Below are positions 32,201 to 42,830 of a stretch of 64,000 nucleotides of DNA, piece by piece. The stretch is from Haliotis asinina (taxonomy: Eukaryota > Mollusca > Gastropoda > Lepetellida > Haliotidae). The translations under genes were made by a program, and so were the position numbers. The notes under the pieces are model-generated. The model was not told the origin of the DNA, searched no databases, and saw nothing but the letters and a program-made list of their open reading frames with translations. Location of the stretch: NCBI RefSeq assembly GCF_037392515.1, contig NC_090283.1, positions 23,774,749-23,838,748 on the forward strand, in the 5' to 3' direction. The number at the start of each line of letters is the position of its first letter. Within the stretch, counting starts at the first letter, position 1.

Positions 32201-32651
32201 ATCTACTGAGGTATGATTGTTGTTCCTCATTGCAATGTCATGTGCGGATCGAGGAATATAGGTAGGGGGTGTTGTGGGGTTTCAAAACCCCTTAGCCCCC
32301 CTCCCCCCCTGTCCCCTTGGATCTGCTCATGGAGGTGGGGGACAAGTAAGAAATGGGTGTGTGAGGGGGACGAAGTTAAGTTTTATGCTGTTTTTAGCAG
32401 TGCTTCAGGAGACAGACAAAATGAGCTTCACAGGCTGTACTCATGTGGGGAATCTAACATGGATTTTCAGCATGCTTTTTGCAACCACTGATGTGAAACA
32501 GTGCTATGTACACAAACATAGCCTTATTAAGATGGCTTGCAATCAGGGGAGAAAAGAATACATCAACTTTATTCATTTTCCTGGACAGACAGATGCAGCA
32601 AGCATTGGAGATTCACATAGAATTTGAACACAAGAGACTGTTGCCGAAATA
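32201..32651. other. no gene seen
   Basis: C-rich patch at about 32285-32330, otherwise unremarkable. Two overlapping open frames of 92 and 117 codons have no domain or splice support. Confidence 0.4.
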
Positions 32652-33409
32652 TACTCTTCAAAATAAGTAGGGGATCTTCATTGTTTTTTATTTACAATCA
32701 AAAATATTTAGGAGATTTATCGGAGTCAGTCAATGTTGATATGATATTACTGAATGTTTAGAAATCGCATCAACATTTGCACTTCCTTACAACGATAGTT
32801 GTTTGGAATGTAGTCACTTTTGAAAGATGATTGGTGTATGGCATGTAATTTGCATGTAAACAGTTTTCATTTTAAAACAAACGACTAGAAAAAAACAGAA
32901 GTATATGAAATGTGTGATGCAAGATGAGTGTCAAAATTAATGTTGTAAGTGAGAAAACTTCAAAATCAAGAATGGGACTCCATGTACGTGTTAGGGGCTC
33001 TGTGTTTAGGGATGGTAATAGAGAGAAATGGTTGTGTGTTCATAAGATGTCTGTCCTTGAAACGTTTGTTAATGTTTACACTTCCTATCCAAATTGAAAG
33101 TTCATTATCCCCTACTTTTTTTTAAGTGAGTGAGTTTAGTTTTACGTCACACTTAGCAATATTCCAGCTATATGGCGACGGTCTGTAAATAATCGAGTCT
33201 GGACCAGACAATCCAGTGATCAACAACATGAGCATCGATCTGCGCAATGGGGAACCGATGACATGTGTCAACCAAGTCAGCTAGTCTGACCACCCGATCC
33301 CGTTAGTCGCCTCTTACGACAAGCATAGTCACCTTTTATGGCAAGCATGGGTTGCTGAAGGCCTATTCTACCTCGGGACCTTCACGGGTCACTTTTTTTT
33401 AAGAGAATA
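32652..33409. mobile_element. MITE interrupted by a SINE
   Basis: Left end TACTCTTCAAAATAAGTAGG GGAT and, after removing the SINE at 33127-33390, right end ATCCCCTACTTTTTTTTAAG AGAATA form imperfect inverted repeats, with TA outside each end. About 480 bp without the SINE. A left end of the same type (CTCTTTAAAAAAAAGTAGGG) occurs at 40580. Confidence 0.7.
33127..33390 (-). mobile_element. SINE-A copy, full length with 13-bp target-site duplication
   Basis: 264 bp on the minus strand, flanked by the perfect direct repeat ACTTTTTTTTAAG (33114-33126 and 33391-33403). It is the same length as the copy at 40214-40477 and nearly identical to that at 40704-40987, so these are young members. Confidence 0.93.
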
Positions 33410-34319
33410 TATTAGAGTAAACATGCATTGATGATGACACAAACATTCAGAACAGATTCAAAAGATCATAAAAAATTAAAATTTGCACCTGAACTAACAT
33501 ATTTTGTACACATGAGAAGATACACATCCATCATTATTTTTTTTAGTCTTTTATACATACAATACTTTTCAATTTTTGGCAACAGACATATTAACAGTTT
33601 TTGCATCTGGTAATTAATTCTACTTGTGCACAAAACAAGATAACACTCATTTGTTATTAAAATTTACACTGTTAATACTGCCACCATACATGCATAGTAA
33701 TGTTACCTACACTGAGAACAATCTGACAATAGATCTTACTTGCACTAGCTAAGGACAGTTAATGTGCAAACCCAAGCAGCCTGCGATGCGCCAGAAGGTC
33801 AATAGAAGGCCATGTTATCCCACCAGTTACCCCACTCACTGCTGGGTGAACAGGCAATTTTGAACACACTCATTTGTGTGAGACTGTATGTGTCACATGC
33901 TTTGTTGTGGTCAAGGACGGGAGTCCTAGAAACTCTCCAGAGTCCAGTTACCAAACACTGCCGCCCATCCAAGGATTGTTCGAAACCAAGTTGGCCAAAC
34001 TTCATCTCATTATGACCAGGGCACCATGCACACCTACATTTTACTCATAGTCCAAGGGGGAATTACTCTTGTTGTCTTTGACCAGGAACAGGTCACTCTG
34101 GAATTGCAAGAAAACATGCTGCTGAGTTAGCTTGTCGGCTGAAAAACACAAACAATGTAGATCGATATATTTTATACAGGATGGGTTTCATGTTGTCATG
34201 TTTTATGGAATCAAGAAATACATATTTGTTTTGAAAGTGCTAGTTGAAACATGTCTCTTTTGTAGTCAGAGTGGATAAAGTGGAAGCCAAAGGCCAAATC
34301 GTTTTCTTCAGTATGCTGT
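33410..34319. other. no gene seen
   Basis: AT-rich to about 33780, then mixed. Antiparallel short frames near 33799-34015 show no domain. Confidence 0.4.
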
Positions 34320-34493
34320 AGGGGTGCTGGGATAGCGTAGTAGTCAACACATTCACTCTTCATCCTGAAAGCTCGGTTTTGATTTCATACACTCACTAGT
34401 ATATGATGTGTGAACCCCATTCCTGGTGACCCTGCCATGACATTACTGGAACAACATATTGCTGAAAGACGCATAAATCCATACTCACTCACA
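34320..34493 (+). mobile_element. SINE-B copy, diverged
   Basis: Head GGGGTGCTGGGATAGCGTAG, body GTGTGAACCCCATTCCTGGT and GCCATGACATTACTGGAAC, tail ATACTCACTCAC. It lies less than 100 bp before the serpin 2 coding exon, inside its probable first intron. Confidence 0.75.
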
Positions 34494-34586
34494 TTAAATA
34501 CATGTAATAAATAAACATTGGGGAACAAAGTTCCACTTATTTGGAGCATGACCAAAAGTTATTTGTTTTGTAGAGGTGCCAGGACG

Positions 34587-35747
34587 ATGTCGTGCAGTAA
34601 GGTGTCCCAGCTTGCTGCAGCAGATGCCAAGTTCACCATTGACCTCTACAGAGCACTGTCCAGTTCCATGTCTGACCAGAACCTGTTCCTGTCCCCCTAC
34701 AGTGTCCTGTCTGTCATGGCCATGGCTTACATGGGGGCCCGTGGAACTACAGCCTCAGAGATGTTGCAGGTCTTGAAACTGACGGAAATATCAGAAACCA
34801 TCCACATCGCATTTCAGGAGTACCTGGCAGTTATGAGCAGCAAAGCGGAGGGCTGCGATTTGGCTTCGGCTAATAAACTCTATGTGAGAAAGGACAAGCA
34901 GCTGTGCCCAGAGTTTTCCAAAAAGGTCACACTGCATTTTGGAGCTGAGGCAGAAACATGTGACTTCATCGGGAACCCGGAGTCAGAGTGTACCAAGATC
35001 AATGCCTGGGTGGCCAATCAGACCCACGATAGGATCCAAGGAGTGATCTCACCACTTTCTCTCACTAAAGACACATCAATGATTTTAGTAAATGCTATCT
35101 ATTTTAAAGGACAATGGGAAAATGTTTTTGATAAGGGCTTAACTGAGAAGGGCTCTTTTACAGTCTCCTCCTCAAAGAAGGTCGTGATTGATATGATGAA
35201 CACTGTGGACACTTTTGGGTACAGTGAGATAAAAGACTTGGACTGCATGGCTCTGGAACTTCCGTATGTAGGAGACAGACTCAGCATGGTGATACTCCTT
35301 CCTAGAAAAACAAACGGTTTAAGTTTCCTGGAACAGAACCTCAAACCACATCATCTTCATGCCCAGTTCACTGTTAATGCATGGAATGAGGTTGATGTGT
35401 CACTTCCAAGGTTTAAGATGGAGTCCACTTTTGAGCTTGCCGATGTTCTTTCCACATTAGGGATGTGTACAGCTTTTGACCCTGTGGAAGCCAACTTTTC
35501 TGGGATTGATCCATCAGGTTTGTTGACCTTGTCGAGGGTCGTCCACAAGACCTTTGTGGAGGTCAATGAGGAGGGTACAGAGGCAGCAGCATGCACCATG
35601 ATGGACTGTGTCGATGGGTTGGTGATGCAGAAGAAGCTGGTTTTCAGAGCTGATCATCCATTCATATTTTTTATCCGAGACAGACAAAGTGAGATGATCC
35701 TTTTTCTTGGGAGGATTGTGAATCCAGAAGGCCTGGAAACATGCTAA
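34587..35747 (+). CDS. serpin 2 with an Asp-Cys-Val-Asp/Gly reactive loop
   Basis: 386 residues in one exon. Serpin hallmarks: NLFLSPYSVLSVMAMAYMGA, LVNAIYFKGQWENVFD, ALELPYVGDRLSMVILLP, the hinge EVNEEGTEAAACT and the signature FRADHPFIFFIRD. The loop after the hinge is MMDCVDGLVMQKKL. Asp343-Gly344 is preceded by Asp-Cys-Val, giving a DxxD/G pattern; this puts P1 one residue earlier than the usual 17 from the hinge Glu (which would give Gly344). An acidic P1 is known in serpins that act on caspases or granzyme B. No signal peptide. The start ATG follows acceptor TTTGTTTTGTAG by 14 nt; the open frame upstream is intron. Probably arose by duplication with serpin 1. Confidence 0.94.
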   Translation: MSCSKVSQLAAADAKFTIDLYRALSSSMSDQNLFLSPYSVLSVMAMAYMGARGTTASEMLQVLKLTEISETIHIAFQEYLAVMSSKAEGCDLASANKLYVRKDKQLCPEFSKKVTLHFGAEAETCDFIGNPESECTKINAWVANQTHDRIQGVISPLSLTKDTSMILVNAIYFKGQWENVFDKGLTEKGSFTVSSSKKVVIDMMNTVDTFGYSEIKDLDCMALELPYVGDRLSMVILLPRKTNGLSFLEQNLKPHHLHAQFTVNAWNEVDVSLPRFKMESTFELADVLSTLGMCTAFDPVEANFSGIDPSGLLTLSRVVHKTFVEVNEEGTEAAACTMMDCVDGLVMQKKLVFRADHPFIFFIRDRQSEMILFLGRIVNPEGLETC

Positions 35748-35765
35748 GTCAGTTAGGTTCAGATA

Positions 35766-35941
35766 CAGTGGAAGCTGTCTAAACCAGCACTCACTGGGAC
35801 TGAAGAAATAGTCTGGTTTAGACAATGTGTTGGATTGTAGAGCTGATGATAAATGTACAAGCAATGGATGGGACTGAGATTTTATGCCGGTCTTGACAAC
35901 TTGCTGGATTGGGCAAATGCTGGTTTTGACAGCCTCCACTG
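35766..35941. mobile_element. pogo-like MITE, copy 2
   Basis: 176 bp, 18 bp after the serpin 2 stop codon and thus probably in its 3' UTR. Ends CAGTGGAAGCTGTCTAAAC and, inverted, CAGTGGAGGCTGTCAAAAC, with TA on both sides. Same family as 4142-4298. Confidence 0.85.
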
Positions 35942-35946
35942 TATTG

Positions 35947-36120
35947 TAAACAGTGTTTCCCTAGGCATAAAAAGTTACCAATCATTATAACTCCCCAGCT
36001 AGTGTCAGGGATGGGGGTTCTGGACATGGTTTTTGGGTATTGGTTTTAATCAGTGTTTGCCCTTGGCTTAAAAAGTTAGGAATCATGATGACTCCCTGGT
36101 GTCATTGACAAAGACACGGG
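35947..36120. repeat. two-copy direct repeat, about 90 bp units
   Basis: AACAGTGTTTCCCTAGGCAT then AAAAAGTTACCAATCATTAT is repeated from about 36050 as ATCAGTGTTTGCCCTTGGCT then TAAAAAGTTAGGAATCATGA. Diverged. Confidence 0.6.
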
Positions 36121-36266
36121 TTGTCTGCATCTTGGAAACGCTGTGTAGATCCGCTATAGATCAGTGGTCACCATAGTTGCATCATTATAACAGACCTGCA
36201 GATCTATGTCATGTTGTGTTCATAACACAATATCATCCAGTGGCTGGACATGATTCTTATGTTGTT

Positions 36267-36630
36267 GAACATCACCATCACCATCATCACCATCACTCCT
36301 GTAACCATCACTGTTGATGTCACCATCACCACCATTATCACTTCACCATCATCACTTCAGTGACATCTCTGTTTATATAACCATCACCATCATCACCATC
36401 ATCACTTAAATAACATCACTATTTATGTAACCTTCACCATCATCACTTCAGTAACATCACTGTTTATGTCACCATCACCATCATCATGTAAGTCACCATC
36501 ACCAGTACCAGCATCATGGCTGCTCAACCTCCGTAACCACCTTCACCACCATCTCGAAACCATCACCGCGACCTTGAATGTCTTCTCCATCATACACCAT
36601 CCCTGTTGCCGTCACCATCTCCATTTCACT
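36267..36630. repeat. CAC/CAT-rich simple repeat
   Basis: Imperfect CACCATCACCATCAT runs interspersed with AACATCACTGTTTATGT. This is the likely source of the 90-bp array that follows. Confidence 0.85.
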
Positions 36631-37450
36631 CACCATCACCACATCATCGATGACACCACCCTGACACCTTCACCTCCACTACCATCTCCATCATCCACCA
36701 TCCACCATCCCTGTCGACATCACCATCACCACATCATCGATGACACCACCCTGACACCTTCACCTCCACTACCATCTCCATCATCCACCATCCACCATCC
36801 CTGTCGACATCACCATCACCACATCATCGATGACACCACCCTAACACCTTCACCTCCACTACCATCTCCATCATCCACCATCCACCATCCCTGTCGACAT
36901 CACCATCACCACATCATCGATGACACCACCCTGACACCTTCACCTCCACTACCATCTCCATCATCCACCATCCACCATCCCTGTCGACATCACCATCACC
37001 ACATCATCGATGACACCACCCTAACACCTTCACCTCCACTACCATCTCCATCATCCACCATCCACCATCCCTGTCGACATCACCATCACCACATCATCGA
37101 TGACACCACCCTAACACCTTCACCTCCACTACCATCTCCATCATCCACCATCCACCATCCCTGTCGACATCACCATCACCACATCATCGATCACACCACC
37201 CTAACACCTTCACCTCCACTACCATCTCCATCATCCACCATCCACCATCCCTGTCGACATCACCATCACCACATCATCGATGACACCACCCTAACACCTT
37301 CACCTCCACTACCATCTCCATCATCCACCATCCACCATCCCTGTCGACATCACCATCACCACATCATCGATGACACCACCCTAACACCTTCACCTCCACT
37401 ACCATCTCCATCATCTACCATCCACCATCCCTGTCGACATCACCATCACC
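36631..37450. repeat. 90-bp minisatellite
   Basis: About nine nearly identical 90-bp units: CATCACCACATCATCGATGA, CACCACCCTRACACCTTCAC, CTCCACTACCATCTCCATCA, TCCACCATCCACCATCCCTG, TCGA. The one regular polymorphism (CTGACACC or CTAACACC) reads G,G,A,G,A,A,A,A,A along the array. A 339-codon frame crosses it (30-residue His/Pro/Ser repeat), but it has no flanking gene structure. Confidence 0.95.
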
Positions 37451-39091
37451 ATATACAGGTCAATATGGTCACAGGTCATTTTTAGTTCATCCTCCTCAAT
37501 CAACCATAGGGATCATGCTGGTGACACAAATACGCAAGTTTTTATTCTAATTTCATTTTGATTACCACCTGTCCTTGCTGCTTTTACCTTTTAATTGTAA
37601 TGATTAAATAAGTAGTACATGCTTTGAAGAAAATATGACATTCACTTTTTGTGCATCATCATCTAACATATGAAGCTGGGAGTAGTCATGAAAATCCCAA
37701 TGCGCTCAGAAACGCTAAGAGAATGCTCCAGAGCTCTTTTAGGCCCCTCGCCAATATAGACTGCTACTCTACAGGATGTCTGTTTTCAATGAGGTCAGTG
37801 TGCAATAAAAATCATTTCTGAACAAAAGCTTTAGATATTTCTGTACTTTTTTTTGTACATTTGTCTGTATAACACAGTATGTATTTCTTTTTAGGTGTCA
37901 TGTTGAATAAAAGTGTTCAAAATGACAAAAATCACGCAAAGTCAGTTTTTGATGTTCATAAGTGGAGGCGACACCTGGAGCGAATAATGGAAAGATGAGC
38001 ATATGCATGTAAGTCTTCGAGAAAGGTAATATTTCAGGATAGGAGAGTTTGCTTGTTTGTTTGTTTAATGCTGCACTCAGCCATATTTCCAGCTATATGG
38101 TGTTGGTCTGTACATAATCAAGTCTAGACCAGACAATCCAGTGGTCAATATATACACAATTTTGATACCATGACGTGGGTCAAGCAAGACAGTGAGCCTC
38201 TACACCTAATCCAGTTAGTTGTCCTTAATGGCTAGCATGGGTTTGCTGAATACCAAATCTAACCAATTTACACTGGTAAGCCAGTCCGATAGCAGTGGAT
38301 GGATTCCAATATACATGTAATATAATGTTAAAATGTTTGAAACACACGGGAAAAAATAAACTTCTTGAAAAATATCTGGGGAAATAAGAAATGTTTCTTT
38401 TCAAAAGAGATATTGAGTGAGTGGATGACCCATACATCCAAAAGCAACAATCACAACAATTTGCTATGCAGAGTTACCTCACTTAGATGTGGTTAGATTC
38501 TTTTGTGGCTGTTTTGTAGTACTCCTGAAAATAGAAATAAAGTGTTTTATTTATTACTTCATTAAATTAGGTAGTTTAAACAAATATTAAAGTAACTATG
38601 TTTTACCAACTAGGTTTTTTTCAATTTGGTCCTATAATCATCATCCGAAATACCCTCTTAACAGTTAAAAAAACAAAAATTTGCATATTATGAACAAATT
38701 TAGAAACCTGTTATAACTTACGTTGAAACCAACAGTGGGTGGTAACAACTACCCGCATCACTGTTACATTGGAAAGTGTATTTGCATATGCCTTGCCATA
38801 GCGATTATCCAATTGACAATCAAAACTATAAATGAACAGGTACAAATAGTAAGCTTTCAACAAGAGCACAAGCATGAAAAACGTACTGAGAAAACCCCCA
38901 AGTTATATATAAGGTCATGCTCTTCAAAACAACTTACCTACCATTATCTTGTAAAAGGATAATCGATATTATACACCCGCCTCTTCCAATTTCAAATGGT
39001 CAGTATTTTAAAGGGAGGTAACTGTGTGTGCCTTATCGACAACCATCGTGACGCAGTCGGGAAAAGCCGAATATAGTCTTGTGTATTCTTG
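37451..39091. other. no gene seen
   Basis: Non-coding apart from a SINE-A copy. AATAAA occurs at about 37803 and 37908 but cannot be tied to a gene end. Confidence 0.4.
38051..38262 (-). mobile_element. SINE-A copy, diverged
   Basis: AATGCTGCACTCAGCCATAT, TCCAGCTATATGGTGTTGGT, GACCAGACAATCCAGTGGTC and TAGCATGGGTTTGCTGAA occur in family order. Confidence 0.75.
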
Positions 39092-39225
39092 GAGTGAGTG
39101 AGTTTAGTTGCTGCTCTCAGCAATAGTCCAGTTATATGGCTAGGGTTTGTACATAATCGAGACAATGATGGCAGTGATCAACTCTTGAACAGTTGTGTCA
39201 ACTCAATGGGTAAATAATCCTTTGT
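39092..39225 (-). mobile_element. SINE-A copy, fragment
   Basis: GGAGTGAGTGAGTTTAG, CAATAGTCCAGTTATATGGC and CAGTGATCAAC. Central and head parts are lost. Confidence 0.65.
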
Positions 39226-39532
39226 TAGAAGCCGCGCGGTCCAGCAGAGCAGGTACTTAGATTTGACAGAATCACCATTAAGTGAAAACGAAATGATTCA
39301 CAGACATGAGTCGAATTAATTACACCAAAACCGCAGCCATAGAGCTGTTGCTAAACACAGCGGTCTCCGTTCCACAAAGAGATCTTACCAGTCTAGTTAT
39401 GTAAGACGACGGAAGTAACGGTCGTCTTAGCGAAGAGGTCGCTTAAGGAAACGGGACCTTGTATGAGTGGGAGATTATTTTATTGTATTCGGGTGTGCGT
39501 CCGTGTGTCTGTGTTCAAAGTCAACAACGCCA

Positions 39533-39692
39533 CGAGTGAGTGAGTATGACTTTACGACACTTTAAGCAATATTCCAGCAATATCCAGCGGATGACACCAG
39601 AAATGGGTTTTACACAATATACCCACATGGGGATTCGAACTCGGGTCTTCGGCGTGACAAGCGAACGCTTTGACCACTATGCTATCCCACCA
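39533..39692 (-). mobile_element. SINE-B copy
   Basis: Minus orientation: tail complement GAGTGAGTGAGTATGACTTT, body CACCAGAAATGGGTTTTACA, B-box complement GGGATTCGAACTC, A-box region AACGCTTTGACCACTATGC, ending CTATCCCACC. Confidence 0.85.
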
Positions 39693-39699
39693 TCAACAA

Positions 39700-39872
39700 G
39701 AATAAGAGTGGTCGGGCTCGTAAACCCCATATCACTTCGCTTCGGTGACAAGATTGAATGCAGGTAATACTATCGTACGGCCAAGTGTTTAGATCGATGT
39801 CGGTCACTGGATTATCTGGCCCAAACTTGATTATTCACAAATCACCGTCATGTAACTGACTGCGGCGTTCAC
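39700..39872 (+). mobile_element. SINE-A copy, old
   Basis: Diverged landmarks AGTGGTCGGGCTCG, AGATCGATGTCGGTCACTGG, TTATCTGGCCCAAACTTGAT and GACTGCGGCG. Confidence 0.5.
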
Positions 39873-40213
39873 AACAAACGTAGGAACGTCTTGTGATAAT
39901 AATAATAAAAAAATAATTAAAAAAACAAACAAACACAAAAGACTTTCGCACATTTATAAATGTACAAGTGCGGTTTCGTATTTTTACCAGTTCTTGCACT
40001 GAGTGCAACCTGGCTTTTAGGCGTTGGCTGCACCATCAAAACTTTAGCTGCACCATTAAATAATGTCACTGGTTCTATAAAGTAACTGAATACTTGTTTA
40101 GCAATTTAGCAAGTCCTCAGTATCAGATACATTCAACAGAACCTGGTGCCATGATGATAAAGGATAAATGTTTCTATTTGAATTTTGCCTTTCCTTTATC
40201 TATAAATCTCAGT

Positions 40214-40477
40214 GATCTGTGAAGGTCCCAGGGTAGAGTAGGCCTTCAGCAACCCATGCTTGCCATAAAAGGCGACTACGCTTGTCGTAAGAGGCGACTA
40301 ACGGGATCGGGTGGTCAGGCTCGCTGACTTGGTTGACACATGTCATCGGTTCCCAATTGCGCAGATCGATGCTCATGTTGTTGATCACTGGGTTGTCTGG
40401 TCCTGACTGGATTACTTACAGACCGTCGCCATATAGCTGGAATATTTCTGAGTGCGGCGTAAAACTAAACTCACTCC
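40214..40477 (+). mobile_element. SINE-A copy, full length with 14-bp target-site duplication
   Basis: 264 bp on the plus strand flanked by the perfect repeat CTATAAATCTCAGT (40200-40213 and 40478-40491). Best reference copy in the window: begins GATCTGTGAAGGTCCCAGGG, ends GGCGTAAAACTAAACTCACT CC. Confidence 0.95.
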
Positions 40478-40703
40478 CTATAAATCTCAGTTATGTGATT
40501 ACTGCTACATTACTGATGTATGCGTACACACATGAAAATAGCAAACTTGCACCTGTGATATACCGCTCAACACATTATATACTCTTTAAAAAAAAGTAGG
40601 GGAACTGTACTTTCAATGTACGGTTGTCTAAATTGGGAGATATATTGGACTGAATTAAAGTTGATCCAATAATAATGGATGTTTTGAGAATACATCACCA
40701 CAT

Positions 40704-40987
40704 AGAGTGAGTGAGTGAGTGAGTTTAGTTTTACGTCGCACTTAGCAATATTCCAGCTATATGGCGACGGTCTGTAAAATGTACAATCGAGTCTGGACCA
40801 GACAATCCAATGATCAACAACATGAGCATCGATCTGCGCAATTGGGAACCGATGACATGTGTCAACCAAGTCAGCTAGTCTGACCACCCGATCCCGTTAG
40901 TCGCCTCTTACGACAAGCATAGTCACCTTTTATGGCAAGCATGGGTTGCTGAAGGCCTATTCTACCCCGGGTAGACCTTCACGGGTC
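40704..40987 (-). mobile_element. SINE-A copy, full length with target-site duplication
   Basis: Minus strand, flanked by TCACCACAT (40695-40703 and 40988-40996). Starts with a (GTGA)n run and includes a small duplication GGGTAGACC near the head. It lies about 125 bp after a MITE-type end at 40580. Confidence 0.9.
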
Positions 40988-41887
40988 TCACCACATGGAT
41001 TTCATGCACATCAAAGCTGTTCGTTCAGTGATCCCTGATGACTGGAGTATGACGCGGAAATTTCAGGTTTACAATTTTCAGCCAGTAGTGTGTGATGTGA
41101 CCCTGTAAACCCTGACCATGCACAGATACATGAAAATTATCGGAAAAAAAATGTTCTACAGTCATTTATCGATCTGTCTGAAAAACGTCAAGATTCATAA
41201 TGACACCCCATGCACGCGTAGGAGGTCAATGCATATAAGAAAAAGTAACATGCATCAATACAGATGAAACTTTCCAAAGGAATGGAATAAATTGTCACAT
41301 TTCCTTATTTTCTCTTCATCATCTATTTCCTCCTTTGCTTCATCATTTGCATTTTATCAACCCTGTAAATCCAGTATCCCCCCATTACTTAATGGCATAT
41401 GAGATTCTTGGGAGAAAATTTCATTTCTACAATTCCACGACAACACCACCGTCAAAATATATATTTCTCCACGATATGAGTTAATGCATAGCTCATAACA
41501 TGAAAAAACATAAAAATAACATGACCGTGTCATCATTTATCTGTGAGAGATGTGTCAAGGAACCATGGTGTTGTCAAGGTGTTATGCAAATTAACGACAA
41601 GTGTCCAGATATGTGACAAAAACCAATAGATTTGCGTCATGGAATGTCCGCACTTTGACCCAGTTTTCAACCAAGATAACTTTCACTGTCATTTTGTAAC
41701 ACGACATCAGATTTGAAGACAACGAAATGAATGACTAACACACGAATACACATTAACTCGAAGGTTTCCGGAATCATTCGGCTTCACTCGAGTCGATCCG
41801 GAACAGCCTGAATACGGAGGCGATTTATAACGAGTGCTCGGTGCCTGGTTCCCCGAAAAGTTTCAAGTCGATATAATATCATTACCG
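40988..41887. other. no gene seen
   Basis: Unremarkable AT-rich sequence. Confidence 0.4.
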
Positions 41888-42044
41888 TTACGGATTTTAC
41901 TCCGCTTTTATCAGTATTGCAGAAATAACGCGGAACATCCACAGGACACCAGAAATTGGTTTCGCAGATTGTATCCATGTGGGAAATTGAACCCGGGTCT
42001 GCGGCATGACGAGCGAACGCTTTAACCACTAGGCTACCACGCCG
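41888..42044 (-). mobile_element. SINE-B copy
   Basis: Minus orientation: ACACCAGAAATTGGTTTCGC, B-box complement TTGAACCCGGGTC, AACGCTTTAACCACTAGGCT ACCACGCC at the head end. Confidence 0.8.
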
Positions 42045-42185
42045 TTTCCAAACAGGGAGTAAAATGCCTTATATCAATGAGTTTGGAGGTTGTCGCATAG
42101 TGAGACTCGAACCTGGTGACGCGTTAACTACTGTACTACTTACTGTCGTTAAAGATACAAATCCATGTTTCCAGTATTGCTGTTT

Positions 42186-42380
42186 GTTGTTTTACGCCGC
42201 AATCAGCAATGTTCCACGTATATGACCCAGTGATTGACATCATGAGCATCGTTGTACGCAAGTGGGATGCGTTGGTATGCATCAATCATATCAGCGAGCC
42301 TGACCACCCGATCCAGTTAGTCGCCTCTTACGACAACCTTGGGTTGCTAAAGACCAATTCTAAACCAGATCTTCACGGGT
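42186..42380 (-). mobile_element. SINE-A copy
   Basis: GTTTTACGCCGCAATCAGCA, TCAGCGAGCCTGACCACCCG, TTAGTCGCCTCTTACGACAA and GATCTTCACGGGT. The middle is partly deleted. Confidence 0.8.
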
Positions 42381-42571
42381 TGTATAAATGCTGACTTGAC
42401 ACTGATTAGGATGTCGTAACATCTTAACACACAAACAATATTGCCAAAAATGAATTTTAACCCGGACCCTCACCGTTTATTCAGTTCATCCACCTGAGGA
42501 AACGGCAAGTTGAATAGTTCGCAGTTCCAGAATATAACACATATTGAGTAAGGGTCAGGACAATAACTATA

Positions 42572-42830
42572 GTGAGTGAGTGAGTGAGTGAGTGAGTTGA
42601 CTTTTAGTCAGCAATATTCCAGCTATATGGTAGCGGTCTGTAAATAATCGAGTCTGGATCAGACAATCCAGTGACCAACAGCATGAGCATGGATCTACGT
42701 AATTTGGATACAAATGACACGTGTCAACCAAGTTAGCGGACCTGACCACTCGATCTAAATTTTATTAGTTAGTCAACTCCTACGACAAGCAAGTGTTACT
42801 GAAGATCAGTTCTAAACCGGATCTTCGTTA
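42572..42830 (-). mobile_element. SINE-A copy
   Basis: Begins with seven GTGA repeats, then AGCAATATTCCAGCTATATG, AATCGAGTCTGGATCAGACA and CATGAGCATGGATCTACG, ending near GATCTTCGTTAG. Confidence 0.85.

Noticed and set aside
34518..34586. N-terminal extension of serpin 2
   Set aside because: Runs through the acceptor TTTGTTTTGTAG at 34573; ATG 34587 gives the usual serpin N-terminus.
36466..37485. 339-codon His/Pro/Ser-rich frame
   Set aside because: A 90-bp minisatellite grown from CAC/CAT repeats; no splice or start context.
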